In this document: piece after piece, positions 23,410-36,484 of the stretch
Layout of the letters: each line of letters opens with the position of its first letter
How positions within the stretch are numbered: position 1 is the first letter of the stretch
Origin: Vicia villosa
Taxonomy: Eukaryota > Streptophyta > Magnoliopsida > Fabales > Fabaceae
DNA: 64,000 nt
Direction of reading: 5' to 3'
Assembly: GCF_029867415.1 (NCBI RefSeq)
Contig: NW_026705566.1
Location: 248,001 to 312,000 of the forward strand
The notes under the pieces: generated by a model
The model's input: the letters and a program-made list of their open reading frames with translations, nothing else
Databases searched by the model: none
Told to the model about the DNA's origin: nothing
Translations under genes and position numbers: made by a program

Positions 23410-23701
23410 TCGATAATGTTGATAGGTAAGCTTTTCTTACAAAGCTATCATTCCCCGGTGAAACATACATTTGCTTTCCCGAAAAGACAAAACGGATTCT
23501 CTTCCTAAAACGGATTGAGACATCCTTCCCGATCTCTTTTCCCCAGTGGAGTCAGTCTTGATATTCCCTCGGTAAAGATATCCTTGCATCATTCGCAATT
23601 TTGGTATCTTAGGTCCAAAATTTGCGTCTTCTGATATTTAAGTCTCTTCCACCCTATCAAAACGAAGATTTTCAATCTTCATGTCTCAGGTTGAAGAAAC
23701 T

Positions 23702-23715
23702 TAAATAGGGGCATC
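23702..23715 (+). promoter_or_regulatory. Polypurine tract of young Ogre
   Basis: TAAATAGGGGCATC lies directly before the 3' LTR start; the purine core is AAATAGGGG. It would prime plus-strand DNA synthesis. Confidence 0.85.
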
Positions 23716-26700
23716 TGTCATACCCCAATTTTTGACCTAAGATACCACCTCATATCATTGCATATGCATCATTTGCATCTCTAACAAATTGCATAGCTTG
23801 TGTTTGTTACTTGTGACTCAGCAGGATTTAAACAAGAAATCACTCATCAGTACAAGCAACAATCAACTAGGGTTTTGTTCTCCCTTCATCTCAAATGAAT
23901 CATCTTCATCAATAATCAACATTTGGTCCTCAGAGATTCATTTCAGCAAGCTCAAAGGCTCTGAATCGACCAAACTAGGGTTTTGACTGAAGACAGTATA
24001 CTCCTGACTTTTGCTCAGGATTTGATCTAATGACTTGGGACATGACCTCAAGACCCCAAGTATATCATTTTGACCTAATCCATTGGCTCAAGACATCTCC
24101 TACACAAGGATTGATCAACAGTGAAATTTCAAATCATCAGATTAGGGTTTTGAACTATCAGGGACTAAAATCAGGGATCACATTTGGGAAACCCTAAAAA
24201 TCCCCAGGAAGTCAATCAAATGTTTCAATCATCTTCAAATAAAGTGTGCCATATCCATTTGTGTGATTCAAGAGTTTTGATTGGAATCTATTTCAAGATT
24301 TTGGCCTATGGATTCATCATGGTGAAGAATTGATTCATATGGATTATTTGAAAGTTGGTACAAGTTTGAAATAATTCACGGAAATTTCGCCAAAATTGCA
24401 AGAAATATCTTTTAGTCCATTTGTTGAAAGATTATTTCAAGTATGGTTTAAAACCATAAATTCAAGAATTAAAAGTTCATTGGTGCAAGAACATTTTTCA
24501 CATTACTTCAAGGACTTTTCTTTCAAGAATATCCAACATTCATGGTTCATACAAATTTATCCAAGATTCTAAAGGAAATTCAAGTGGAGTGTCTTTACAT
24601 GAACAAATTCCAATTTTCAAATGAATTACAAAGGAACTTTATCTAAAGTTCAAGAATTACAAAATTCTATTCATTTTCAAGAATACAAGTTCATACAATT
24701 TTAAAGTTGGAATGAATTGGAAATTACAAGAAAAAAGAGAAAAACTACAAAGACATTCTTGAAGACTTTCTTCAATCTTCAAATCTCCATTCTTGGAATT
24801 CAAGTTTCTTCATTCTTTCTTCAAAGAATACTCATGTCACATGAAAAAAAAAAGAAACAAAAAGGGGTGAGATTAGCAAAAAGTCCAATAAAAGAAATAA
24901 TTCAAAAAGAAGAGATAATTCAAGACAAAAAGGAATCAAAGAGAGATTTTTCTTCCACTTGCATGATTCATATCATAAGAAATATCTTTGCATAATGACA
25001 TGGAGAATATTCTTATTCTTATTCTTATTTTCTCAATGATTACAATCTTGCCAATCAAGTTAATTTTTATGCCAAACACATCCTAAGCTTTTCCTATAAA
25101 TAGAGGTGTTCTCTTCATTGCAAAACACACCAAAGCAACCTTAACTACTTGCTTTTTTCACTCCTCCCTTTTCTCTCATAATTTTCAAAGTTTCTTAGTT
25201 CCATAGTTTGAAAAGGAGTGAGAAGTAGTTCATACCTTAGTGGAGAGTTCCAACTTGAAGTCCATCTTCAAGTCTCCCTAATATCCAAAGAGGTGGTATC
25301 ATCTTCATCAAAGGATCCTACAACAACAAGCAAAGTTGTTAGGAAAATTGTTAGTAACAATTCAAGGTTGTTAGTAACAATAAGGAATTCAAGGCATACC
25401 TTCAACAATAATCCGGCGAAAGTCTCCTCGCCGTAGCAATAATTCGTGATGAATTTGAAGCCGTAACAGCAACGTAGCAGCGGTTCAGATTCGCGACTCA
25501 GAGTCAACAATCACTTAGAACAGAAACGCAGCAAACGTAGAGGCAGAATTTCAGAAGCAGAATCGATACGTACCTCGGTGATAACCGGCAAAAATCTCCT
25601 TGCCGCAAGTAAGTCGATTTCATCTTCACTCTCAAAATTATTGATAATAGTTGCTGCAAATATACTCTTGCTTATCATCTAAGAATTGAAAACAGCAAGA
25701 TTTTGAGTTATAGTTACTATGTCATAAGAAAAAAATGAAGCTTTACCATAAAAACAAAATTGAAGTTAAAACCTGAGTTTGTCTTCAATCACATGAACCA
25801 AAAGTTGTTGTTGCTCCGAGAAAGAGAATCGAGAGAGACATACAGCCTTCCGTTGAGAGAGCACCGCAAGAGAGACTGAGAGCAAATCGTGAGAGAGACC
25901 AAGAGTGAACCGAGGGAGAACCTGAAATTGTTGCCGTGAGAAGAGCAAAACGAGAGGGCTTCGGTTGTTGTTGTTTAATGGAGAACGAGAGAGAGATGAC
26001 GAGTGGGAGAAAGAAATGGAGAGAGGGATTTGTGTTGTTGATTGTTCGGTGAAGGGAATTGAGAGCAAGAGGAAGAGTTTTGTTCCTCCATTGTTACTGT
26101 TAGCGTAAGAAAGATAGAGAAAATTCAGAGAAAAATTGAGAAGGAGCGTTGCCTCTTTTCTCAATTGTGTTTAGGGTTTTCCAACCCGTGTGTGTTTTAG
26201 GAGATGGGGCGGATCCGGGTCACACTGACCCGACCCGGTCCGGCCCCAATGTTTTTTATTTTATTTCAGTTTCTTAAATTAATTTGGGCTGTACCTCCCT
26301 TTTCAGTTTAAAACCCCCTGGCCCATTCAATTAAGTTTTTTTTAACTAATTCTCTTTTAATCTTTTCTATAAATATTTTCATGAGATTTAGTATTTTATT
26401 TTAATATAGGATTTATTTTTCTTTTCTAATCCTTATTGAAAAAAAAACAACAAAAAAAATATATATTAGATGCATATTTAAATTTGTGTTTCTAATTATT
26501 TTCTCTTTTCATGAAAAAAAACTACAAAAAAATATCTTCTTTTAGAATTAATTTTTATTTGAGTTTGATATTTTCATATTATTTTGTGTAATTAATCATT
26601 TAAGTTTCTATTTGATTACTGTTGCACATCACTTGAATTTTCTAACTTCATCCGAGACTTCGAGATTATTTCTCTGTTGTTCTCTGTTTGTTTGGTTTTC

Positions 26701-28869
26701 CATTTGCTGTAGAATTCCATAAACAATTACTGGATGATCGTGGAATGCTGTAAGCTGTGAGCTTATCCGACGTTCTATTTTGCTGGTGTGGATGCTTAAT
26801 ATCTGTTGAGATCCTAATTTATTCCAAGCACATCACTTGAGGGTCACGGTAACACCTCAAACTCAGAAATCCAATTTTCTCATTCTTCGAGGTAAGCCTA
26901 AAACTCAATCAACTGTTTTCATAACAGTAATCAAATCATTTTCAAAAACCATCCACCCTGTTTTATGAAAATAAAACAGGGGCCTCTCGAATATTAGAGA
27001 GTATAAGACCCACTCCCTTTCCTTTTTTATACAGTTTTTCTTTGTACAGAAAACTCTTTCAAAACAATACTTTTCAAACTGTTTTCAAAACAACAAACGA
27101 CGCGTCTGTAAATAAAACCATCCACCATGTTTTATAAAATACCACGGGCCTCCATGTAGGTATAAGTCCCAAGCCCCTTTTGTACATACCCACTCAAGTA
27201 CATGAAATTAGGTATTTCATTGTACGCCTTTTGTACATATCTCAATCAATCTGTTTTTTTTAACTTTGAATAACAAACCAAAAATGAAGGTTTCTTTAAA
27301 TCTTCCCAAAAAATATCATGGGCCTCCATGTAGGTATAAGTCCCAAGCCCCTTTGTAAATACCTGTTTACATAGCTTTGAATAAATTCAAGTGGACCTCT
27401 CCCCGAGTGTGAGTCCCGAGCCCCTGTGTATACAAATGGATCATGCTTACAGGTATATTTCCTTCATAAACTCCATTATATACACACACTTTGTCATATA
27501 TGTATAACTGTTCATATTTGTTCATGTACTTGTTCATGTTTGTTCGTATTTGTTCATACTTGTGATTGTGTTATATATGCTTGTTCAACTTAGTACAACA
27601 CTAGGTTCCCCATAGCCTCCTATTGGGCTTCGTGCAAAGAATCTCCACTAGTTTAGGTTAGGACATAGAGTATGGTTTCCCGGTGAAATCGCTCTAAGAG
27701 CTCAAACCAACTATACCATGCCTCCCCTTGGGCTTTGTACAAACGAGTGACCCTCCCATAGCCTCCTCTTGGGCTTACAATGCAAGGACCCTGGATTGTC
27801 CCTCCCATAGCCTCCTCTTGGGCTTACAATGCAAGAACCCTCGGATAGCCTCCTCTTGGGCTTCGTACAAGGACCCACGGGCTTCTTATAAGCATCCCCA
27901 ATATCCAAATCAAATACCCTAGGAGATTAGACATTTTTCATCTCTATGCTAGGAGTATCCCTTCTATATCATCACAAACAATCAATCAATCAAAATCAAA
28001 CTTTTTTGCCACAAGTCTGGCTAATCAATCAAACTTCTTTTTGCCACAAGTCTGGCTAATCAATCAAACTTCTTTTTGCCACAAGGCTGGCTAATCAATC
28101 AAACCGTTTTGCCACCGTACTGGCTGATTAATCAAAGTTTTTGTCACAAGGCTGACTTCATTGAAACTTTTGCCACGAGGCTGGCTGATTAATCAAAACT
28201 TTTTGTCACAAGGCTGACTTCATTGAAAGTTTTTGCCACAAGGCTGGTTAAACAAACAAAAAAAACCAAACAGATGTATGTGATGATATAGATTAGATAC
28301 ATCTAGCATTTAGACGACATTTGTCTATTTTCCTTTGCTTCCACTAGCATAAGTGGGAACTACGATTGCTCTGACTTTCTCAACATCCCTTTGAGAATAC
28401 GTAGGCACAAGGTCGATCCTTGGCGAGCAAAACAAAACAAAAAAAAAACCATTCAAACCATAGCACCCGTAGACCCCGAGCTACAGATGCTCTGATTCCC
28501 TTTAAGGGATATGTATGCAGAGGATCGCGATGATCTTTGCGAGCACAATCAAACAAACACCTTAGGTCCCACCTATTTCACAACAGAACCTTCACCATAG
28601 CATAGAATAAAAAACAATAAAGAACCCTGTAGAGTACTACAGATACGTTGGGTGCTAATACCTTCCCTTCGTATAACCAACCCTCTTACCCAAGATCTCC
28701 CCCCACTTTTTAGGTTATTGCAGCTTTTTCCCTTTTCCTCCTTTGGAAATAATAAAAAGTTTGGTCGAAATAAAAGAAAAATCATTTTTTTGAGCACTCG
28801 AGCCCAAAGAAGGCATCAGGTGTCTCATCCTACAAAAAAGAGGAACAAAACGGTTTTTCGCCCGCGACA
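23716..28869 (+). repeat. 3' LTR of young Ogre
   Basis: 5154 bp, the copy of 6075-11227. Differences seen: T to C near 25424, T to A near 27061, G to A near 27835, and one extra A in a run near 26520. The TATA box is at 25095-25102. The LTR ends CGCGACA just before the GCAGC duplication. Confidence 0.97.
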
Positions 28870-28874
28870 GCAGC
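28870..28874. repeat. Target site duplication GCAGC, right copy
   Basis: Identical to 6070-6074 and directly after the 3' LTR end. Confidence 0.95.
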
Positions 28875-29501
28875 AGCCAGATCTTCCCAGGTGTGAACTT
28901 TTGTACTTTCCAGTTGGTAGTACCACTCGAGTTGTGTACCCGACAGACTTTCCTGGAAGAAATGAATCCATAATTTGTTATCTGCTGTATGAGGTAGTAT
29001 CTTCCTTACATAGGACCTCAGATGTAGTTTTGGGCAAGAAACTCCATCATACTTTGCAAAGACAGGAACTTTGAACTTTGGAGGAATAACAATATCTGAG
29101 ACGAGTCCAAGATCTTTGAAGTCTAAACCAGGTATTTTTTGTATCTCCATAGCTTTCATGCGTTCTTCCAACTGCTGGTATTTGTCATCACCCTGCTCGT
29201 CTTCGGAATGATAATCTTCTTCGTTAGAAGAGAGGGAGGGTTTGGCAGAACCCTGGTTGCTGTGGTTGTCTTCTCGATCACGTTCACCGACTATTTCAGG
29301 GATCGGTGCCTTTTTGGACCTTTTGACTGGGATTTTGACCTTTCTTGCCAGGTGACTTAAACCTACAGATCCTTTGGGCTTCTTTTTCTTCTTGATTATC
29401 AGGGCTTTCAGTTCCTGTTGCCCCTTTGCAAGCTCCAGAATTGCTATCTGAACTTGGGCGTTCTGTGCTTCGAGATTCTTGACACTTGTTTCGGAATCCA
29501 T
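28875..29501 (-). pseudogene. gag: gag 5' part of left element, cut by the Ogre insertion
   Basis: Starts at ATG 29501 (MDSETSVKNLEAQNAQ) and runs leftward through a Lys-rich and then acidic N-terminal region, RMKAMEIQKIPGLDF, FAKYDGVSCPKLHLRSYVRK and the Gag core ESLSGTQLEWYYQLE, then meets the insertion at HTWEDLAA. The frame resumes at 6074. An upstream in-frame ATG at 29546 exists, but the related gag of the right element starts at the equivalent of 29501. This half has no stop. Confidence 0.88.
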
Positions 29502-29751
29502 CTCTTCTAACTGAAATAAACAGCGAGGAGATGAGAAACCCATCATGTGAACCTGTTATGCAATGTTTATGAATGAAATGCATATGCAATGTTTTCAAGG
29601 ATCTTAGAATTTAGATTTGTTTAAAACAAAAGAGAAACAAATATTTATTAGTCAATCAATTTATTTCTTTTTCTTTTTTCTCTTTTTTTTTCTTTTTTTT
29701 TATTTGCCTCCTTCGGGCTTACAAGATAAAATAAAGAAAATAAAGGATTCC
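29502..29751 (-). other. ORF1-gag spacer of left element
   Basis: Non-coding. It contains a long A/G-rich run on the minus strand (about 29660-29705) with AATAAA-type sequences, comparable in position to the ORF1-gag spacer of the young Ogre. Confidence 0.5.
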
Positions 29752-31095
29752 TCAAGCCTCCCATGGACGCTTTCTCTTTGTACCCAGGAATGTGTTGATC
29801 TGCTGTTCTTCCTGGAGTTGTCTGGTGATCTCCAACACTTTCCTCTCATAGTCTTGACAGTGTGCTTTGAAGGTGTCTCTTTCTTCTCTTAGTTGAACCC
29901 AAAATTTCTGCAGCTCTTCCAGGTCAGTCGGCATGTCCGGATGTAGAACAACTCGAGGTTCGTCCCCTTCGACTTCTGGCCCAATAGTCACAGGTAGAAT
30001 AGCAGGATATTGCATGATGAGCTTCTGAGCACGAGCCCTCACCCATTTGAGGTAAGGCTCCATGGGAATAGAGTTCCATTGTCCTAAAGTCTTGCTTTCT
30101 ATTTTGTAGACACTACCCCAAGCATGTATAAACCTTCGTCGATATCTTTGGGAATCATCTTCGTAGTCAAACACAATGCCACGGATAATCATGTCATGAG
30201 GATCGTTTCTGCGTGCATATCCAAATTGGCGCAAAGCTAAAGAGGGGTTGTAAGGGATGCCTCCCTTGATGCCTAGGAGTTGCACATTAGGGTACTCTCC
30301 ATAATGGTCAATGATAGTGATGTCTCTTTGAAAGAAGTTGTTCCACCGGATATCTGAATGAGATAAAGACATAATCCTGCGAGACCATTGCATCCTTTGT
30401 TCATTTCTCAACACTGATCGGGGAAGGTGTAATGTAAACCATCTAGCTAGTAGTGGTACACAGCACATAAGAGTTCCTCGTTTCTTCATGGTACGAGTGT
30501 GTAAAGAATGTAGTATGTCTCCCAACAAGGTAGGTACCGGGTTGCGGGTTAGGAAAATGTTGATAATGTGCACACTTATGAACTGGTCGGGATTAGGGAA
30601 TCAAACCAACCCATAAGTCAAAAGAGCCACAACTTCTTCAAAAGCTAGGTAACTTCTGTTTTTTAGTAGTAATCGAGCCTTTTCCATTAAGAACTTAGCA
30701 AGCAAACCCTTGACTCCACTCTTTGTTTCCCAATTGGACTCGATTTCTGACTTTCGCAAATGTAAGGCAGCAACAATGATTTCAGGTTTTGGAATCTTTT
30801 CTAAACCAGTGAAAGGTAATTGATCTCGAACAGGTAACCCAATTAGTTCAGAAAACTCTTCCAAAGTGGGTACTAACTGGTAATCAGGAAATGTAAAACA
30901 ATGATGTTCGGGATCAAAGAACTGGAAAAGGACCCGTATCATGTCTTCTTCAAATTTTGAGGTAACCAAATGGAGTAGGTGGCCGTGCTTTTCGGTGAAT
31001 TGAGCATTTCTGGGAAATTCTGATATTAAGTCCTTAAGTTCAGATGGTACTGTTGAAATGTTGATCCGGACATAATCTCTGGTAGCGGGAGCCAT
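29752..31095 (-). pseudogene. ORF1 of left element (DUF7745-like), one in-frame stop
   Basis: Starts at ATG 31095 (MAPATRDYVRIN); an ATG at 31107 in the same frame is also possible. It has HHCFTFPDYQLVPTLEEFSELIG, SEIESNWETK and EEVVALLTYGLV, then a TGA at 30601-30603, then the same frame continues (NPVPTLLGDILHS, RRIMSLSHSDIRW, LALRQFGYA) to 29752, ending in a coiled-coil-like tail (REERDTFKAHCQDYERKV). It is homologous over its whole length to 12010-13546 and shows that ORF1 is one continuous protein of about 450 codons. Function unknown. Confidence 0.85.
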
Positions 31096-31773
31096 TACCT
31101 GTAACAACAGAACAAAGGTAAACTCTTTGATCCTTGAAATGATTAGTGAGAAAATGATATGTTTATGATGTTTATGATGCTTATGATGTCATGATGTCAA
31201 ACTTGTGGCACACACAAACAAATCAAACAATAGCCTTAGGTTTAAAGGCTTGCATGAGGTTGATAGGTGATACCCTCCCCACTGAAGTTGAGTTGGTTAA
31301 AACCTGTCCTAGAATAGTATTCGGGTTCTATGATCCTTGGAGACAACATCTCAATACGGCGCTCGGACGGCCGATCAAAATATTCCTCGAGGATAACTAA
31401 CTTCGATCAATTTCAAAGCCAGTCACTTAATAGGCCACAAGTCAAGTTCAACTAAAGGTTCTAAGACAAATTAGTGTTTAATGACATTTCGGAAGCCTAA
31501 CATACTCCTTGATCGTTTTCAAGGGATATCAGTACAGACCAAAGTGTCGCACTAACGGTGACTACCAGATAAACCGTATCGGTACATGCCGTACAGTTTC
31601 CTTGGTCTATTGTCACATACTTAAGGTATCTCGAGATTCGGGTTAGAATCTTTCACACAAGTAAATACCCAAACAAACCTTTGAAAAATAGAACAATCAA
31701 GACAAGCAATTGAAAACATCGAAGTGATCTAAACTCTAAGGTAACCCCTTTTGAAAACATTTTGTTTTTTGAA
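31096..31773 (-). other. 5' leader of left element
   Basis: Non-coding. It shares blocks with the leader of the right element (for example AGGTTTAAAGGCTTGCATGA at 31238 and 59286, and CCCTCCCCACTGAAGTT). It contains short ATGATGTT-type repeats near 31160-31200. Confidence 0.7.
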
Positions 31774-31775
31774 GT

Positions 31776-31793
31776 TCCCCAGCAGAGTCGCCA
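31776..31793 (-). promoter_or_regulatory. Primer binding site of left element
   Basis: On the minus strand TGGCGACTCTGCTGGGGA follows the LTR end ...CGACA by four bases (GAAC). It is the tRNA-Arg type, as in Ogre. Confidence 0.85.
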
Positions 31794-31797
31794 GTTC

Positions 31798-34700
31798 TGT
31801 CGCCCTCGGTTTTTTCTATCTCTCGTGAGAGATACGAACTGACTCTTCTTTTGCTTTTGAGTTTTGAAAATCAGAGAGTCGCCACCGACTTTTATTTTAT
31901 CCAATTAAGAAAAGGTTTATAAAAGAAACAGAAAAAAGACCTTTAAGAGATTTTGGGTAAGGGGGTAGGTTATACAAAGGGAAGGTATTAGCACCCCTTT
32001 GTATCTATGGTTATCCATGGGCTCTTAATTGCTTAGCTCACTTGTTTGAATCATTTGTCTTGCCTTGAAATGCTTGTATGTGGTTTTAAAATTCATTTTG
32101 TAAATTGACTTTGTAATGATCCTTGTGCGGATGTATACAAAGTGTTTATCTTTCGAAAGATGTTTTTGAAAAAGAGCTTTAACTTCGTAATGATCCTTGT
32201 TTGGATATATACCAAGTGTTGTCATTTTTTTGAAAGTTTTATTTAGAAAAACAATGATATATGAGACATTTTGCTGTTTTGATTTGAGCAAGCAATTAGG
32301 AGATTTACCCTAAGTTTATAAGGTCCTTTCCTATTTCTTTTAGAAAATTCTCTTTTAACCCGATGTAAACAAATTGAATTTGTATTTGGAACAGTAGAAT
32401 TTGATTTTGAAAAGAGTAACAGAGGGGTTACCCTAAGAGGTGCAAGTGTGATTGTGTTTTGATTCAGATATTTTTGTCTTTGAAGTTAGTGACCTAACGC
32501 TTCAGTTATTATCTTTGACATACACGCAGTTTTATATGTACAGAATTTAAAGTGCGAGAATGTAAAATGCGGAAAATAAATCTACACTATTACATCGATT
32601 GTGCGGGAAATGTAAACTACGCTATTTACATAATTTTGACAACCTATACACTTTATCTAGGAATTTAAATTGCAATAAGATAAAAGAAATATTTTTGGAT
32701 TTTTTGTATGGTTGATTTTAATTAAAATTAATGCATAATTAATTTAATTAAAATGAGAAAAGGTGGAAATAAAATTTAAACCTAAAAATTAAGTCTAAAA
32801 TATGTTCATATTGCCTATAAATTAATTTTAAAGTAAAACTAATTTTTTTGGATTTTTTGAAGATGTTTTTTGAAATTGTTAAGTTAATTAACATATAATT
32901 ATGCAAATAATTATACAAATAATTAAAACTTAAAGAGAAAAACATTCTAAATATGTACAAAATTAGTCTATAATATATAAACCTAATTTAATAAAAAGAA
33001 CAAATTTTTTCTGATTTTTTGATTGGTTGAAATAATTAAAAAGCAAATATATAAATATATACTAATTAATTAAACAAAATATTTTAATTATTAAGAAAAA
33101 TAAAATATTTTTGTGTCAAAAATTAATAGATTATTTTATAAACCTAAAAATATTTTTATTATATTTTTTTGATTTTTAAAACTATTTTAAATTAACTTTG
33201 CAAAGAAAACTAAATAAAATAAAAACAAATATAATAATATGATCATGTGTGGTGGATGGTAGAGTCTATGGTATGGACTGGCAGGTCATAAGCGTTAGAT
33301 GATGGAATTAATGAGATCAGATGGCCTGGAAGCGAAGGTGCATGGCACGTGTATCACCTGCAAAGCACTGAATCACAAATCAATTTAAAAAAACACGCGC
33401 GCGCTCTGGCCAATAGGGAGAGGCCACGTCTTCGTCTTCAACCTCTCGCCACCACTTTTAACAGCGTTTTCTTAAAAAAAGCGCTATAATAAGTGAGTCT
33501 CAAACCTGCAAAATAGCGAATAGGGGTAAACTCATGCAAAAAAATTTTGCGACCTATGTAATCAACTAGCCTTGATCCACTGAGTTCAATTATGCCATTG
33601 GTTTTGTCTAATTTTGCCTCTAGCGAAAAATCCCAAATTTTAGCTTAAGAACCCTAAAATGGTATATTCTACAAACGGCCATTAAAACTCAATTAGAGTT
33701 CCAGAAACGACCAGAGCACCCATCTAAACACAAATATATGTCTACATCTTGTTAAACATGCATGAATGATCAGATACGAGTTGATTTTTGTTTGAACAAA
33801 CCGTGGCTTGTGTAGCTCGATTTGTGAGGTTTTGATGCTTAGAATTTGTTTGGATAGGTTCAATGAAGTTCAGAGATGATGTTTGAATACTTGGTTTGGA
33901 TTGAAACTAGCTGAAATTTAAAATTCGAATTCTAAATTTTCTTCAAAATTACAAGTTGTTACAAGAGTGGTATATGCATAGTATTGGTTCTGAACTTGTG
34001 TGTCTATGTTACTGAAGTGTCCTACTTCATTTATAAGCAATGAAGTGCTTCAAAACTAAGCTAAGAAGCATTGATGATCTTTGTTGAACTTTTGAATTCT
34101 TTAATATAAAGAAGTTTGAATTCTTGACCATGGCTTGATTTTTCTTCAACCTCTTGCCCTAGGCCTGCTTTGTACCTCTCTTGCTGCAGAGTTGAATCAT
34201 TCTTGGTGGCCTTAGCTTAAGAATCAAGCATTGCACCATTATCCTTCACCATTTCTTTTTCAATTTAACTTTAAATGTAATAAAATTAAACCAAAAAAGA
34301 AATAAAAATGCTATGGGCCTTAGGTTGGTCGTGGGATGCCCTTAACATTGTTAGAAGCATGTTTGGATCATGAAAACTTGGCCCCTTTTGGAAAAAAACA
34401 CTTTTGATCAATGTTGGTTTCATGCATTTTCCCAAAATATAGCCAACTTCAACAAGGCATAAATCCCTCAATTTTTATCATATGAAGGAGTTCTTGTACT
34501 TTTTAGAAACCTCAAGATGTACTCTACAAGCTACTTTGGAAAGTTTTTGTCATTTGGAGAAGTTATCTTGATGTTCTAGACTTTGACAAAAAACCACTTT
34601 TTGTTGACTTTGAAAATGACCTGTAATGTCTGAGCTCATATTTTTCAAATGGTGAATCCAATGACCATGGGATCAATTGCATTTGAAAGATAATTGAATT

Positions 34701-36484
34701 TCCTTCAAAACAAGCTTTGGTTGGAATTTTTTGAATGAATGAGGAGAGAGTTATGGTCAGTCAAAGTTCAGTTGACTTTTTAGGAGAAAACCCTAATTTT
34801 GAAACTTAGGGTTTTGTTAATTTTTGATCTTTCCTTGATGAATTATGATCAACCAATGATCAAATGATGAATCTTTTGACAAAATATGGATGTTGACAAA
34901 AAATTTCGTTTTTGACTGTCTGTTGACTCTTTTTTGGTCAAACTGGTCGTCTGTTGACTGTTTGAGCTGCTGACTGTGCGTCTGAGCGAATTGAAGTTTG
35001 AAAATTTGTATGGTGGTACTTTGAGATATATGGAGGTCCATGAAATCCATTTGAGGTCTCAAAAAACTTGTTCTCCTGAAAAAAACAAAAAACCCTAGTT
35101 AGGGACTGTTTGTGTAGGAGACAGTTAAGCGTACCTGATTTTTGTGTAGTGCTGAGTCTGTGCTGATCATGTGATGTTCAGAAGACTTCTAGAACAAAAA
35201 TCTTGGAATTTTGAAATGCAAAAAGATTGATTTGATTGATGGTACAAAACACGGAGAATTGCACTGTCAGCGGGTTTGACTGTCAACTGGCTGTTCGGGC
35301 ATTAACGTAACAGTTAAAGTGAAAATTCAACAGTTAAAGTTAATTTTTTCTTTTTGTTTTTTGTTGTGTTAATGGTGAAAATTTATTTACATGAGTTGTT
35401 AGAAAAACACAGACATAATAAATAAATAAAATATACTGTACGCGAACGAAATTACCGATAATAACCTTGAAAAATATTTAAGGCACAGAAAAATAAATAT
35501 TTAACTGGCAAAAAACACACAAAATGTTATCTGGATAATTAAACTACAGTACGACAAATAGTACGACATTTAATACTGACAGTACAAATATTACATAATA
35601 TAATGAACAGTACGACAAATAAACGGTACATTATTTGAGAACAAAAGATACGACAAACTTTAAAAATGACGATTAAAAACCCATGCTATGAATAATAACA
35701 TATAGATGATTGGGAGCGTAAACAACCCAGGTCCGCATTTTTCAGGACTATGCAGACAGAAAAAAGACATGATCACCACCAAGACAGTGATGACCATAAG
35801 AAAACACGTATCCATCCACTTTGCCATTTTGCCGGGGAAGAAGAGAAAATAAATATGAGGTAGAAATTTGAGAGATGAGGTGAAATTTGATGTGAGTATT
35901 TATGGAAAAAATGAGAGGTATTTATAGAGTGAAAAGAAGGATAGAGACGTTGGGGAATGAAGTGATTCCGTACAAAAAAGGAAAATTTGAGTGGTAGTAG
36001 GATTTGAAAGAAAGTGTATGGTAGAGTTTGAAAAAGGGAGATGTGTAGAATAAAGTTAGGATTTGATTTTGAAAGAAAGAGATTTGAAAAGAAAGGAAAA
36101 GATTTTGAAAATAATAGAATATAGTACAAAAATTAGTGAGAAACAAAAAACTAATAATAATTTACTTGTTACCAGTACAGTCTGAATCCCCGGACTCTGC
36201 GCCTGCAAAATTTAATTCTGTACCAATTGCGTCAGTACTATTTATCTGCAAATAAATCTCAAATAAACAGCGTGTGTGAAGTGATAAACAGTAATTGGCA
36301 TTTGTGTAAGAATAAATTCAACAGCGAGCCAAAATACCGTATAATAAAAATTCTAAAAACCGAGTATTCATAAAATCAGGATATTTATGAAATAAAATCC
36401 AAGATTATAAAACTCCCAATTTTTAGACAGAAGTCTGTTGCCTTCTTTCTAAAAAAAGATGCGGGCAAATTTTGGGGTATAACA
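31798..36484 (-). repeat. LTR between left and right Ogre-like elements (4687 bp)
   Basis: On the minus strand it starts TGTTATACCCC (36484) and ends GGCGACA (31798). One side touches the primer site of the left element; the other touches a polypurine tract (CAGGGGCATG) belonging to right-element sequence. So it acts as 5' LTR of one element and 3' LTR of another. It contains a strongly A/T-rich block (about 32640-33240), an AAACCCTAA...TTAGGGTTTT pair (about 34790-34815) and a TATA box at 35919-35926. It is related to, but clearly diverged from, 59887-63704. No genes are seen in it. Confidence 0.85.
35919..35926 (-). promoter_or_regulatory. TATA box of the 31798-36484 LTR
   Basis: The minus strand reads CTCTATAAATACCTC, about 560 bases into the LTR, suitable for transcription toward the left element. 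Confidence 0.6.

Larger units (their letters stand above)
21704..23701 (+). other. 3' untranslated region of young Ogre
   Basis: These 2 kb are non-coding and repeat-rich. They begin with a three-hairpin array (21726-21871), then a block of CCCCAGTGAAGAA-like repeats (about 22345-22460), A/T-rich stretches, and a second hairpin array (23116-23409) before the polypurine tract. Ogre 3' UTRs are known to be hypervariable and to seed satellite repeats. Confidence 0.85.
6075..28869 (+). mobile_element. Complete young Ogre-type Ty3/gypsy retrotransposon (22.8 kb)
   Basis: Contains a 5' LTR (6075-11227), tRNA primer site, ORF1, gag-protease, intron, RT-RNaseH-RNaseH-integrase, a long 3' UTR, polypurine tract and 3' LTR (23716-28869), flanked by GCAGC. 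Size, LTR length, ORF1, intron and dual RNase H all match Ogre elements described from legumes. In my reading the LTRs differ by three substitutions and one A-run length change over 5.15 kb, so the insertion is recent. ORF1 has a frameshift and gag-protease an in-frame stop. This copy may therefore be non-autonomous, or may have been disabled after insertion. Confidence 0.97.
1..36484 (-). mobile_element. Left Ogre-like Ty3/gypsy retrotransposon, degenerate, interrupted
   Basis: Read on the minus strand, the order is LTR (36484 to 31798), tRNA primer site, ORF1, gag, [plus-strand Ogre insertion 6075-28869], rest of gag-protease, intron, RT, two RNase H regions and integrase, which leaves the window at base 1. 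The extra ORF before gag, the intron before RT and the second RNase H place it in the Ogre/Tat branch. Every reading frame carries lesions, so it is a dead copy. Its 3' UTR and 3' LTR lie outside the window. The LTR at 31798-36484 also borders a polypurine tract on its other side, so it may be shared with the right element. Confidence 0.9.

Noticed and set aside
35773..36146. Phe/Ser-rich minus-strand ORFs in the 31798-36484 LTR
   Set aside because: Translation of T/C-rich sequence next to the TATA box; no family resemblance.
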